A DNA stretch of 13,471 nucleotides, from assembly GCA_036732565.1 (NCBI GenBank), contig DAINCF010000169.1, forward strand, positions 1 through 13,471, given 5' to 3'. The stretch is from JAIVJN01 sp036732565 (GTDB taxonomy: Bacteria > Acidobacteriota > Vicinamibacteria > Vicinamibacterales > UBA2999). Both the position numbers and the translations under genes were made by a program. Positions 6,977-13,419 of the stretch are shown one piece after another. A model generated the notes under the pieces. The model had not been told where the DNA came from. It ran no database searches and saw only the letters and a program-made list of their open reading frames with translations. Position 1 is the stretch's first letter. Each line of letters starts with the position of its first letter.

Positions 6977-7399
6977 GTGGGTTCGCCATTGGGCGGACCT
7001 GGCATGCCCGTTGCGCCTGATACGCGCATGACCATTGCGCGTCAACGCACTGGAAAGCGTGGGGAAGACCTCGCGTGCGCGGAGCTCGTACGACGCGGAT
7101 ATGCCGTCCTGGCAAGGCGTTACCGCACCCGCTACGGTGAAATCGACATCATCGCCCGCACGTCGGGCACCATCGTCTTCGTCGAGGTGAAGGCCCGCCA
7201 CGGTCGCAAATTTGGCGAACCTGCCGAAGCGGTGACGTTGCACAAACAGCAACGTCTGGTGGCGATGGCACAGGACTACCTGGCCCGGAACGGCCTGCTG
7301 AAAGCGACCTGCCGCTTCGACGTCGTTGCCATCGATTTCGGGGTGTCCCCGGCCGCTGTGGGGGTCATTGCGGACGCCTTTCGCCCCGGCTGGGCGTAG
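6977..7399 (+). CDS. YraN/UPF0102 family nuclease-like protein
   Basis: The protein has the compact UPF0102 pattern: RQRTGKRGEDLACAELVRRG, then YRTRYGEIDIIAR, then GTIVFVEVKARHGRKFG, then PAEAVTLHKQQRLVAMAQ and CRFDVVAID. The E...GEID...EVK residues form the restriction-endonuclease-like (PD-(D/E)xK) site. The biological substrate is unsettled, although Holliday-junction-like roles have been suggested for the family. The GTG at 6977 is preceded by GGAG with an eight-base spacer and is therefore preferred, giving 140 residues. The family-like start would be the ATG at 7028 (MTIARQRTG), giving 123 residues and lacking a ribosome binding site. It follows the aminotransferase by 21 bases. Confidence 0.9.
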   Translation: MGSPLGGPGMPVAPDTRMTIARQRTGKRGEDLACAELVRRGYAVLARRYRTRYGEIDIIARTSGTIVFVEVKARHGRKFGEPAEAVTLHKQQRLVAMAQDYLARNGLLKATCRFDVVAIDFGVSPAAVGVIADAFRPGWA

Positions 7400-7454
7400 G
7401 GCGTGCCCCCTCCTGAAGACGCGGTCCGGTTCCGCCGATAAGCATTTCGGAGGG

Positions 7455-8033
7455 ATGTCTCACACCCGCGTCGGTCTTCTCCCACCTTGCTCGAGGTTCG
7501 TGATCGCCGCTCTCGTGGGTGCCGCGGTGGTGGTGGTGACCCAGCGGCCGGGGCATGCCGCCGAGGCAGACCAGGTCAATGTTCTCGAGCTGAAGGCCGC
7601 ATTCATCGTCAATTTCCTCCGGTTCGTCGACTGGCCGCCGGAGCATGTGCCTGCCTCCGACCGGCCGTATGTCGTGGCCGTGCTCAGCGATCGCGACCTC
7701 GAGCGAGCCGTGCGGGCGGCCTCGGCCGGCCAGAACGTCGAGGGACGTGGGATCGCCGTGCGCGCGGTGTCGAGCGTCGACGAGGCCGGCGACGCCCACC
7801 TGCTGTTCATCGGCGGGACGGAAGAACGCCGTCTCGGATCTCTCGTACAGCAACTCAGTGGACAGCAGGTGTTGACCGTCGGCGACACGCCCGGCTACGG
7901 ACAGGCGGGTGTGATGCTGAATCTCTTCGTGGCGAACCAGCGCGTGCAGTTCGAGGCCAATACCACGGCCGCCAGCCGTGCGGGCATCCAGCTGCGTTCG
8001 TCGCTCCTACGTCTAGCTCGCATTGTCGGCTGA
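7455..8033 (+). CDS. YfiR/DUF4154 family periplasmic protein
   Basis: The 192-residue protein opens with a signal peptide: basic start, hydrophobic FVIAALVGAAVVVV, and cleavage probably after PGHAAEA. The mature part begins NVLELKAAFIVNFLRFVDWP, the YfiR signature (an AF-x-xNF-x-RFV-x-WP run). It continues with PYVVAVLSD, LLFIGGTE, VLTVGDTPGY and a final stretch in which GVMLNLF, RVQFEAN, AGIQLRSSLL and LARIVG follow in order. YfiR in Pseudomonas is a periplasmic repressor of a diguanylate cyclase. GGAGGG directly abuts the ATG, which is closer than ideal; a GTG at 7500 is a less likely alternative because it cuts the signal peptide. The TonB-dependent receptor follows almost immediately, a pairing I know from other genomes, where a sensor kinase or GGDEF protein is often third. 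None is present here. Confidence 0.9.
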   Translation: MSHTRVGLLPPCSRFVIAALVGAAVVVVTQRPGHAAEADQVNVLELKAAFIVNFLRFVDWPPEHVPASDRPYVVAVLSDRDLERAVRAASAGQNVEGRGIAVRAVSSVDEAGDAHLLFIGGTEERRLGSLVQQLSGQQVLTVGDTPGYGQAGVMLNLFVANQRVQFEANTTAASRAGIQLRSSLLRLARIVG

Positions 8034-8061
8034 TCGTCAACGATTGATGAGGGTGATTGCG

Positions 8062-10059
8062 ATGACTTCCTCTGTGACGCGTATCTTGGTCGCGGCGATA
8101 CTCGTCGGCGTCGATACCAGCTTCGTCTGGGCTCAAGCGACGCCTCCGACAGCCGCCGAGCAGGAAGACAAGATTCTCGAAGAGCTGATGTCGGTGAAGG
8201 TGGCCTCGGTGTACGGCGCGGCCCGCCACGAGCAGCGCTCCACCGAGGCGCCCTCGTCTGTGACGATCATCACCGCGGCCGACATCGAGACGTTCGGCTG
8301 GCGCACGCTCTCCGAAGTCATGCAGAGCGTGCGCGGGTTCTATGTCACCAACGATCGCAACTACTCGTACGTCGGTGCGCGCGGGTTCGGTCGGCCCAGC
8401 GACTACAACAACCGCATCCTGGTGCTGGTGAACGGCCATCGCTATAACGACAACGTCTACGACGCCGCCTCTGTCGGCTCGGAGTTCGCGTTTGGCGTGG
8501 ATCTCATCGAGCGGATCGAGGTCATTCGCGGTCCCGGCTCGGCGCTCTACGGCACCAGCGCGTTCTTCGCCGTCATCAACATCATCACGCGGCACGGCGC
8601 GGGCGAGCGGCCGGTGGAGGTCACCGCCGAAGTGGGGTCGCTCGGCACTTACACCGGGCGGGCCACGGCCGGGTGGACGCGACCGGGGGTCGATGCGCTC
8701 TTCTCGGTGACAGGCGCCACCAGTGACGGTGTGTCGGAGCTGTATTTTCCCGAGCTGGATTCCCCCGAGACCAACGGCGGCATTGCCATCGATCGCGATG
8801 GCGAGACCGCGGGATCGATTTTCGGGACCGTGACGTTCAAGGGCGTCACCATCGAGGGCGCGCACGGCTCGCGTGACAAGGACTTGCCGACGGCATCGTA
8901 CGACTCGACGTTCAACGATCCACGGAATCGAACCACCGACGCGCGCGGCTGGATCGATGTCTCCCGGCGTTTCCTCCTCGGCGGCGCGGACGTGACGGCC
9001 CGCGGGTCGTACGACTGGATGCGCTACGAGGGCACTTACGTCTTGAACGAGGGCCAGACGCCGAATCGCGACTTCTCGAGTGGCGACTGGCTCTCCGGTG
9101 AGGTCGTGGCGAGTCGTCGCGTGCGGACCCGTCACGTGCTGACCGCGGGCATGGAGTACCGCCGCAACGTGCGACAGGATCAATGGGCGTACGACGAACC
9201 GGTGCCCGAGGTCCGCACCGTCGATGCGCAGTACGACTCGCATCAGTGGGGGATGTACGCGCAGGCTGAGATTGGCCTGCACCCGCGCGTCACGGCAACG
9301 GTGGGTGGCCGCTACGATCGGTGGAGCTTCATCGGCGGTGCCGGCCGTCCACGTCTCGGCCTGGTCGTCACCCCGAGCGTCAACAACGCATTCAAGCTGC
9401 TGTATGGCGGGGCCTATCGCGCGCCGAACGTCTTCGAGCTGTTCTACTACTCGGACGGCAGCCAGAGTGAGGAGCCGCTCCGGCCCGAGTCGCTCAGCAC
9501 GATTGAGGGCGTCTTCGAACAGTACCTCGGGGGCCGCCTCCGGTTCACGGGCACGATCTTTCGAACGGCGATCAAGGACCTGATCACGCAGGGCGAGTTC
9601 GTCGACGGCGCGATCACGTTCCTCAACCGCGATCGCGCCCGCGCCAACGGCGGGGAACTCGAAGCGGAGGCGCGCTTTGCGAACGGCGTGCTCGTGCGCG
9701 GCTCGTACAGCCACCAACGCGTCACCGACGGGAACACGGGTGACCCGCTGGCCAACGCGCCACGGCATCTCGCGGGGGTGAATGTGGCGGTGCCGCTCGC
9801 GGCGCGCGCGGTGACGCTGGCGAGCGATATGACCTACGTCGGCTCGCGCCTGACGCTGGCGGGTCTGCAGGTCGACGGCGCCTGGGTTGCGAATGCGAAC
9901 GTCCGGTTCCGTCCGCGCGGCTCGCGCATGACGATTTCGGCGGGGGTGCGGAACCTGTTCGACACGGAGTACACGCACCCGGTCGGCGTGGAGTTCGTTC
10001 AGCACGCGATCGAGCAGAACGGCCGGACGGCGATCGCGAGGATGACGGTGCGGTTCTAG
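8062..10059 (+). CDS. TonB-dependent outer-membrane receptor
   Basis: The start at 8062 has GAGGG at a good distance; ATG 8047 and TTG 8023 are in-frame alternatives. From 8062 the protein has 665 residues. A signal peptide ends near FVWAQA (residue 26). The plug domain spans roughly 60-180, with SSVTIITAADIETFGW, a VLVNGHRYND segment, RIEVIRGPGSALYGT (151-165) and AVINIITRHG. A beta-barrel rich in alternating aromatic strands follows, for example FELFYYSDGSQSEEPLRPES and NLFDTEYTHPVG. It ends in MTVRF, a terminal phenylalanine of the kind recognised by the BAM complex. The ligand is unknown. The pre-plug EELMSVKVASVYGAARHEQ resembles receptors that accompany YfiR proteins, so a coupled sensing role is possible. 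Confidence 0.93.
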   Translation: MTSSVTRILVAAILVGVDTSFVWAQATPPTAAEQEDKILEELMSVKVASVYGAARHEQRSTEAPSSVTIITAADIETFGWRTLSEVMQSVRGFYVTNDRNYSYVGARGFGRPSDYNNRILVLVNGHRYNDNVYDAASVGSEFAFGVDLIERIEVIRGPGSALYGTSAFFAVINIITRHGAGERPVEVTAEVGSLGTYTGRATAGWTRPGVDALFSVTGATSDGVSELYFPELDSPETNGGIAIDRDGETAGSIFGTVTFKGVTIEGAHGSRDKDLPTASYDSTFNDPRNRTTDARGWIDVSRRFLLGGADVTARGSYDWMRYEGTYVLNEGQTPNRDFSSGDWLSGEVVASRRVRTRHVLTAGMEYRRNVRQDQWAYDEPVPEVRTVDAQYDSHQWGMYAQAEIGLHPRVTATVGGRYDRWSFIGGAGRPRLGLVVTPSVNNAFKLLYGGAYRAPNVFELFYYSDGSQSEEPLRPESLSTIEGVFEQYLGGRLRFTGTIFRTAIKDLITQGEFVDGAITFLNRDRARANGGELEAEARFANGVLVRGSYSHQRVTDGNTGDPLANAPRHLAGVNVAVPLAARAVTLASDMTYVGSRLTLAGLQVDGAWVANANVRFRPRGSRMTISAGVRNLFDTEYTHPVGVEFVQHAIEQNGRTAIARMTVRF

Positions 10060-10070
10060 CGCTGCTGGTT

Positions 10071-10113
10071 CGGGCATCGCGGCTTGCCCGTATCCCAAAC
10101 GTTCTGCTAGACT
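10071..10113 (+). promoter_or_regulatory. Hairpin after receptor gene and possible tRNA promoter
   Basis: CGGGCA (10071-10076) pairs with TGCCCG (10085-10090) around an eight-base loop. No T-run follows, so it is a poor intrinsic terminator. Overlapping it, TTGCCC (10084-10089) and TAGACT (10108-10113), 18 bases apart, could be a sigma-70 promoter that starts transcription just before tRNA-Gly at 10127. Both readings are pattern matches. Confidence 0.33.
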
Positions 10114-10126
10114 TAAAAGTCTGCGA

Positions 10127-10201
10127 GCGGGAATAACTCAGTGGTAGAGTGCGACCTTGCCAAGGTCGAAGTCGCGGGTTCGAATCCCGTTTCCCGCTCC
10201 A
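10127..10201 (+). tRNA. tRNA-Gly (GCC)
   Basis: A full cloverleaf can be drawn. The acceptor GCGGGAA (10127-10133) pairs with TTCCCGC (10191-10197), the D stem is ACTC/GAGT, and the anticodon stem is CGACC/GGTCG with loop TTGCCAA. The anticodon GCC is at 10159-10161. The T arm is GCGGG-TTCGAAT-CCCGT. The discriminator is T10198 and CCA is encoded at 10199-10201. The gene looks intact. Confidence 0.97.
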
Positions 10202-10207
10202 ACCTTC

Positions 10208-10276
10208 GCTCGCGTCGCGAGCTTCGGTCGGCAAGCCCCGTCGGCGTGTCCGCCGTAGCCCACAGCGCGAAGGCGG
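10208..10276. repeat. Two palindromes between the tRNA genes
   Basis: A perfect 7-bp inverted repeat with a one-base centre, GCTCGCGTCGCGAGC, lies at 10208-10222. A second hairpin pairs CCGCC (10250-10254) with GGCGG (10272-10276). The surrounding words (TCGGCGTGTCCGCCGTAGCC, GCGAAGGCGG) look like a dispersed repeat I recall from other environmental high-GC genomes. It fills the 120-base spacer that a tRNA-Gly/tRNA-Cys transcript would contain. Confidence 0.6.
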
Positions 10277-10323
10277 TCTGCGAGAACCCGCGGTCCGATC
10301 TATCCTTGTAGCCAGTTCCAGCC

Positions 10324-10397
10324 GGCGCCGTCGCCAAGCGGTAAGGCAGAGGTCTGCAAAACCTCCATCCCCGGTTCAAATCCGGGCGGCGCCTCCA
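10324..10397 (+). tRNA. tRNA-Cys (GCA)
   Basis: The acceptor GGCGCCG (10324-10330) pairs with CGGCGCC (10387-10393). The anticodon stem GAGGT/ACCTC holds loop CTGCAAA with anticodon GCA at 10356-10358. The T arm reads CCCGG-TTCAAAT-CCGGG. The discriminator is T10394 and CCA is encoded at 10395-10397. The gene is intact and is followed after 12 bases by the end of an insertion sequence, with an integrase beyond that. It is therefore a candidate target for the mobile module. Confidence 0.96.
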
Positions 10398-10409
10398 ACA
10401 TTTCCTGGT

Positions 10410-10433
10410 CCATTCCGGGGACATAGGTAACCA
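10410..10433 (+). repeat. Right terminal inverted repeat of the IS481-type element
   Basis: The inward-reading end starts CCATTCCGGGGACATAGGTA. It matches the opposite end at 11138-11161 in 18 of 24 positions. It abuts the last recognisable transposase codon (tryptophan, 10431-10433) and lies 12 bases after the CCA end of tRNA-Cys. Confidence 0.7.
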
Positions 10434-11114
10434 GACCGCGAGCTTGCTCAGCCCATAGAGGGCGTGGGCACTAGCGAAGGGGACGCCGTTGTCCGTCCGG
10501 ATCGCCCGCGGCAACCCGCATTCCTTGAACGTCCGCTCGAACACAGTGAAGGCGTACATCTCCTTCGTCGTCGAGAGCGCATCACACGTCAGCAGATACC
10601 GACTGGCGAAATCAGTGATGGTGAGCGGGTAGCAATAGCGCCGGTCGGCGAGCATGAACTCGCCCTTGTAGTCCGCGCACCAGAGGTCGTTCGGCTGCCC
10701 CGGATGTGAGAGCACGGTGCCCGCAGCGCGGTGCCGGCGACGTTTGCGCCGCGTGACCAGGCCGTGCCGGTCGAGTACCGCGTGCACGGTGCTGATGGCT
10801 GGACATGGGCCCTCGGGACACCGCTGGCGTAAGCGCTCGCGAATCTTGGGCGCACCCCAGCTGGGATACTCGCGCTTCAGCCGGACGATCCACTTCTCCA
10901 CGACGAGGGGAAGCTGGTTGGCATGCCGGTACGGGCGCCGGCTCCGGTCCGTCAAGCCCCGGACACCACAGTCCTGGTAGCGGTCGTAGATCTTGTAGCC
11001 CGTCTTCCGGGAGATGCCGAACTCCGCACACAGCGCAGTCATGGTTTCGCCGTCGAGCAGGCGGGCGATGAACCGGAGACGCTCGTCCTCCACGTGACAC
11101 TCCTTCCAGGGCAT
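10431..11114 (-). pseudogene. IS481-family DDE transposase, C-terminus missing
   Basis: The start ATG at 11114 has a strong AGGAGG eight bases or so upstream. The N-terminus MPWKECHVEDERLRFIARLL leads into a helix-turn-helix (LCAEFGISRKTGYKIYDRY, residues 29-47). The integrase core follows with D148 in LWCADYKGEF and D208 in RTDNGVPFAS. Recognisable protein ends at LSKLAVW, codon 10431-10433. Intact relatives continue with a glutamate-containing region (PGxPxQNGRHER as I remember it), so the third catalytic residue and about a hundred residues are lost. The frame stays open through the IS end and antisense to both tRNAs to 10113, giving a nonsense tail. The product cannot catalyse transposition alone, but it keeps the DNA-binding domain. 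Confidence 0.88.
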
Positions 11115-11137
11115 GCCCCCTCCTCTGAAGGGGCAGA

Positions 11138-11161
11138 GTGTCACCTATGTGTCCGGAATAA
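11138..11161 (-). repeat. Left terminal inverted repeat of the IS481-type element
   Basis: Reading inward on the minus strand it starts TTATTCCGGACACATAGGTG. It lies 24 bases upstream of the transposase start and mirrors the end at 10410-10433. The adjacent outer bases GGTAACAG may belong to a longer end. Confidence 0.7.
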
Positions 11162-12423
11162 ACTGTTACCCCTCTCTCAGGAAGGGCACCTAGGAAATCT
11201 AGGGGCTGACTCTCAGGCGGGAACCGCGATTGGGTCCGACTGCGCCCAAATTGTGCGCGATCTGAACTGGCGGCCCGTGGAGTGTCTTCGTAGCGCAGGC
11301 CTTCAGGCCTGCCAACAGAGGCGCTCGCGGTGACCGATGGCGCCGGCTCGAACGCGTTGAGCTTCTTCGCGGCTTCAACGAGATCGCATTCGCTGACGAT
11401 GTTGTAGCGCTCAAATACCGAGCGCGTCTTGTGTCCGGTCATCTGCATGGCCACGCGCTCGGGAATGCCAGCGCGCACCAGGTTGCGGACGGCGGTCCGC
11501 CGCAGGTCGTGTGGAATCCGACCCGGACAGCCCACCTTCGTACACGCCGCTCGAAATGCCTTGATGAACGTCGTGATCCGTTTGCCCTTCACTTTCTTGT
11601 TCGTCCGGTTGAAAAGCCAAGGGCAGATCACCTCCTCGGCCTTCAGCCGGTCGTGCTCGGCCTTCTGAGCCTCCAGGACCTGCTCGAGCGCATCGGTGAA
11701 CGGGAAGGTGCGGCCCTCGTCGTTCTTCGTCGTGTGAGGGTCCAGACGGACGACACGGGCCTCGAAGTCGACGTGCCGCCACTGTAGCGGCAGCACCTCG
11801 CTCGGGATCCGCCATCCGGTGATGTACGCGAGCTGCACGGCCGGACGAATCGCCGGCGGCAGGTGGGCGACGATCCGGGTGATCTGCTCCCGCTCGAAGA
11901 AGCCCGTTCGCACGTTCCGCTCCTTCAGCATCGGAATGTGCGAGACGTGGGTGAGCTTCCCGTTCTGTCGCGCCAGGTTGAAGATGCGCTTCAGCGTGGT
12001 CAGCTCCCGGTTGATCTCGCCGTTGGAATACCTCCGTTCCTCGCGCTTGTCGTCTTCTCCGACGACCATCACGTCCTTCTGGCGTTTCAAGATGAACGCA
12101 TTCACGTCGGCGGTGCTGATTGCCGAGAGGCGTCGGCCGCCGAAGTAGGGAAGTAGGTGCAATCGGATCCGCCGCTCGAGCTCGTCGCCCGATCAGCGCG
12201 CGTTGACGGCGTACTCTGTCTTGAGGTCGTCCGCCGCTTCGTCGAACCGGATGCGATTCAGCTTCGGGTTCACCGGCAGGCCGTGCGCGATGTCGCCTTC
12301 GCGGAATTTCAGCAGATTGATCGCATCGGATTCCTTGCTGCTGTGGCTCGATTCCCTGATCGGCCGGCCGTTCCGATAGTACTTGACCCACCAGACGGTG
12401 CCGCGTTTGTACGTCATTCCCAT
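11162..12423 (-). pseudogene. Tyrosine recombinase (phage-type integrase) with one in-frame TGA
   Basis: Translation from the ATG at 12423 (GAGGAGGAG upstream) gives MGMTYKRGTVWWVKYYRNGR and a typical arm- and core-binding start, then meets TGA at 12193-12195. In the same frame the protein resumes at once (SGDELERRIRLHLLPYFGG) and includes the complete catalytic domain. This has R in TGWRIPSEVLPLQW, K in TTKNDEGRTF, HDLRRTAVRNL, H in MTGHKTRSVF, and the nucleophile tyrosine in ERYNI (codon 11404-11406). Relatives have an arginine near this spot, so CGA to TGA is the simplest cause. Recognisable protein ends near KKLNAFEPA (about 11340). Beyond it the frame runs through a small hairpin repeat and into the IS. 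No normal start exists downstream of the TGA, so active recombinase is unlikely. Confidence 0.88.
11295..11312. repeat. GCAGGCC hairpin in the integrase 3' end
   Basis: GCAGGCC (11295-11301) and GGCCTGC (11306-11312) form a perfect 7-bp stem with loop TTCA. Longer complementarity comes from AGCGC before it and GCGCT at 11321-11325. The wording CGTAGCGCAGGCCTTCAGGC resembles a dispersed element I recall from Acidobacteria-like genomes. It lies after the last conserved integrase residues, and a different minus frame ending at 11199 (AHNLGAVGPNRG) reads more naturally after it. Confidence 0.65.
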
Positions 12424-12444
12424 TCGTGGCTCCTCCTCTCGTGG

Positions 12445-12702
12445 TTAGGGATTCATATGGGTCGTGTGTGCAGGATCGTCGACCTCCTTCCAGCGTTCGA
12501 TGAGCCGTTCCAGATCGCGCGAGTCGATCAGGATTCGTCGCATGACACGGCCATCGCGGGCGCGAGGGCTCGGGAAACGGACGGCGGGGATGTGTCCGTT
12601 GAGCACGAGATCGCGCAACGTCCAGTAGCTGCAGCCAAGATACGCCGCTGCTGTTCGAAGGTCCATCAGCCGGCCACCTGGCGAAGTCGTTCGCTTCCGC
12701 AT
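12445..12702 (-). CDS. Excisionase-like helix-turn-helix protein
   Basis: This small 85-residue protein has a MerR/excisionase-type DNA-binding domain. DLRTAAAYLGCSYWTLRDLV (residues 14-33) is the helix-turn-helix, LNGHIPAVRFP is the wing, and RRILIDSRDLERLIERW is the closing helix. Such proteins act with the adjacent tyrosine recombinase to direct excision of integrated elements, or act as small regulators. The ATG at 12702 is preceded by AGGAG with a five-base spacer. The integrase start follows 21 bases after the stop, so the two were probably co-transcribed. The gene looks intact although its partner is broken. Confidence 0.8.
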   Translation of the reverse strand: MRKRTTSPGGRLMDLRTAAAYLGCSYWTLRDLVLNGHIPAVRFPSPRARDGRVMRRILIDSRDLERLIERWKEVDDPAHTTHMNP

Positions 12703-13062
12703 CGCACTCCTGTTGATGAACGGAATCCTCGTCGGCCATCACGTAAGTGCCAGGACCGCGCTCGACCGAGCGATTCGTCAAGGTCGAAGCCCGCGTTCCG
12801 CGAGTCGAGCGTAGCGAGAACCTTGACGAGCGCGAGGCGAGCGCCAGAATCGACGACGTGATGGCCGTCCGAAACTTCGCGGTAAGCTGAGAACCGCTGC
12901 AGTGAAATTCAGAGGATGGATCGCGCCTCGACTCAGAATCGATTGCGCGCCCATTGCGGCGCAGTGTGTGAAGCAGTCCTCGCTTCCGTCGCGTGCGTCA
13001 ACGAACGCTTGCAGACGGCCACGAAGATCTTCTCGGAAGACAGGCCTCCGGCACGCCGCTTG
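12703..13062. other. Gap upstream of xis: inverted repeats, no recognised gene
   Basis: I find no convincing gene here. CGCTC-GACC-GAGCG makes a short hairpin at 12759-12772. CGTCAAGGT (12776-12784) and ACCTTGACG (12820-12828) form a 9-bp inverted repeat around a 35-base centre rich in GAGCG words. A minus-strand stretch around 12950-13080 reads IFTIDKRRAGGLSSEKIF but has no start codon and stops upstream, so it may be a gene remnant. A plus-strand frame over 12916-13302 is rich in Cys and Arg and lacks a ribosome binding site; I do not accept it as a gene. Confidence 0.5.
12759..12828. repeat. Nested inverted repeats upstream of xis
   Basis: A 5-bp stem (CGCTC/GAGCG, 12759-12772) is followed by a 9-bp inverted pair, CGTCAAGGT at 12776-12784 and ACCTTGACG at 12820-12828. 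The material between and after them repeats GAGCG and GCGAG words. It could be another dispersed palindrome or a binding region for the excisionase or integrase. There is no direct evidence for either. Confidence 0.5.
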
Positions 13063-13332
13063 TCAATCGTGAAGATCGCATCTTCGGCGCTCGATCATGA
13101 TCGTTGCATCGCGCTTGCGGCGGAATTTCCCGACAGGGAACGACGTATTGTAGGTCGCTGCGTCTCTCGACGCGAAGACGACTCTCTCCGGACGAAGTCG
13201 CACACGCGCGTCTTCACGTCGGTGCTCATCGGTGAGTCTTGTCTCAATACGATCTGCGATCGACTCGGCCCAGAGTTGAACGTCACGCGCAGTGCTCTCT
13301 GATTCCGCAGTATCTGACCAGACTACGAACAC
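13063..13332 (-). CDS. Hypothetical protein, doubtful
   Basis: The frame from a GTG at 13332 codes 89 residues starting MFVVWSDTAESESTARDV and ending MIERRRCDLHD. The upstream codons in frame (EVSVFPENERLI, just after a TGA) extend the protein-like character but offer no ATG. There is no ribosome binding site before the GTG. The region is less GC-biased at third positions than the housekeeping genes. It might be a real small accessory gene, a fragment whose start was lost, or chance. I recognise no family. Confidence 0.27.
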   Translation of the reverse strand: MFVVWSDTAESESTARDVQLWAESIADRIETRLTDEHRREDARVRLRPERVVFASRDAATYNTSFPVGKFRRKRDATIMIERRRCDLHD

Positions 13333-13419
13333 GATGAGGCGCTCGTTTTCCGGGAAGACCGAGACCTCTCATGAGCACGCCGCGCGGTCACATTCGTCCG
13401 GACAAGCGGGGGCGTGAGC

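Larger units (their letters stand above)
10410..11161 (-). mobile_element. IS481-family element with internal deletion, both ends kept
   Basis: The two ends read inward as related sequences. On the plus strand at 10410-10433 is CCATTCCGGGGACATAGGTA followed by ACCA. On the minus strand from 11161 to 11138 is TTATTCCGGACACATAGGTG followed by ACAC. Eighteen of 24 positions agree, including ATTCCGG and ACATAGGT. The enclosed transposase is cut off exactly where the right end begins, so the element is about 750 bp instead of the roughly 1.2-1.3 kb usual for a full copy. No clear target-site duplication is visible. It lies between tRNA-Cys and the integrase pseudogene. Confidence 0.78.

Noticed and set aside
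7400..7454. Riboswitch (for example cyclic di-GMP) before the yfiR gene
   Set aside because: Only 55 bases are available and they hold only weak 4-bp stems (GCGG/CCGC, CCGA/TCGG), with no known aptamer core.
7855..10098. 747-codon open frame on the minus strand opposite the TonB receptor
   Set aside because: It is antisense to a recognisable receptor, with Arg/Ala/Val-rich low-information sequence and no motif.
4205..10397. Functional linkage of cysS with tRNA-Cys
   Set aside because: They are 4.7 kb apart with unrelated genes between them, so co-location is probably chance.
12193..12195. The integrase TGA as a selenocysteine or programmed readthrough codon
   Set aside because: It sits in a linker between domains where relatives have arginine; there is no catalytic cysteine position and no evident SECIS-like hairpin directly after.
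11411..12781. 456-codon minus-strand frame over the integrase and xis
   Set aside because: It is a shifted reading of the integrase and excisionase genes, whose own frames carry the conserved motifs.
12916..13302. 128-codon plus-strand frame at the right side
   Set aside because: It has no ribosome binding site, an unusual Cys and Arg content and no family resemblance, and it overlaps a slightly better minus-strand candidate.
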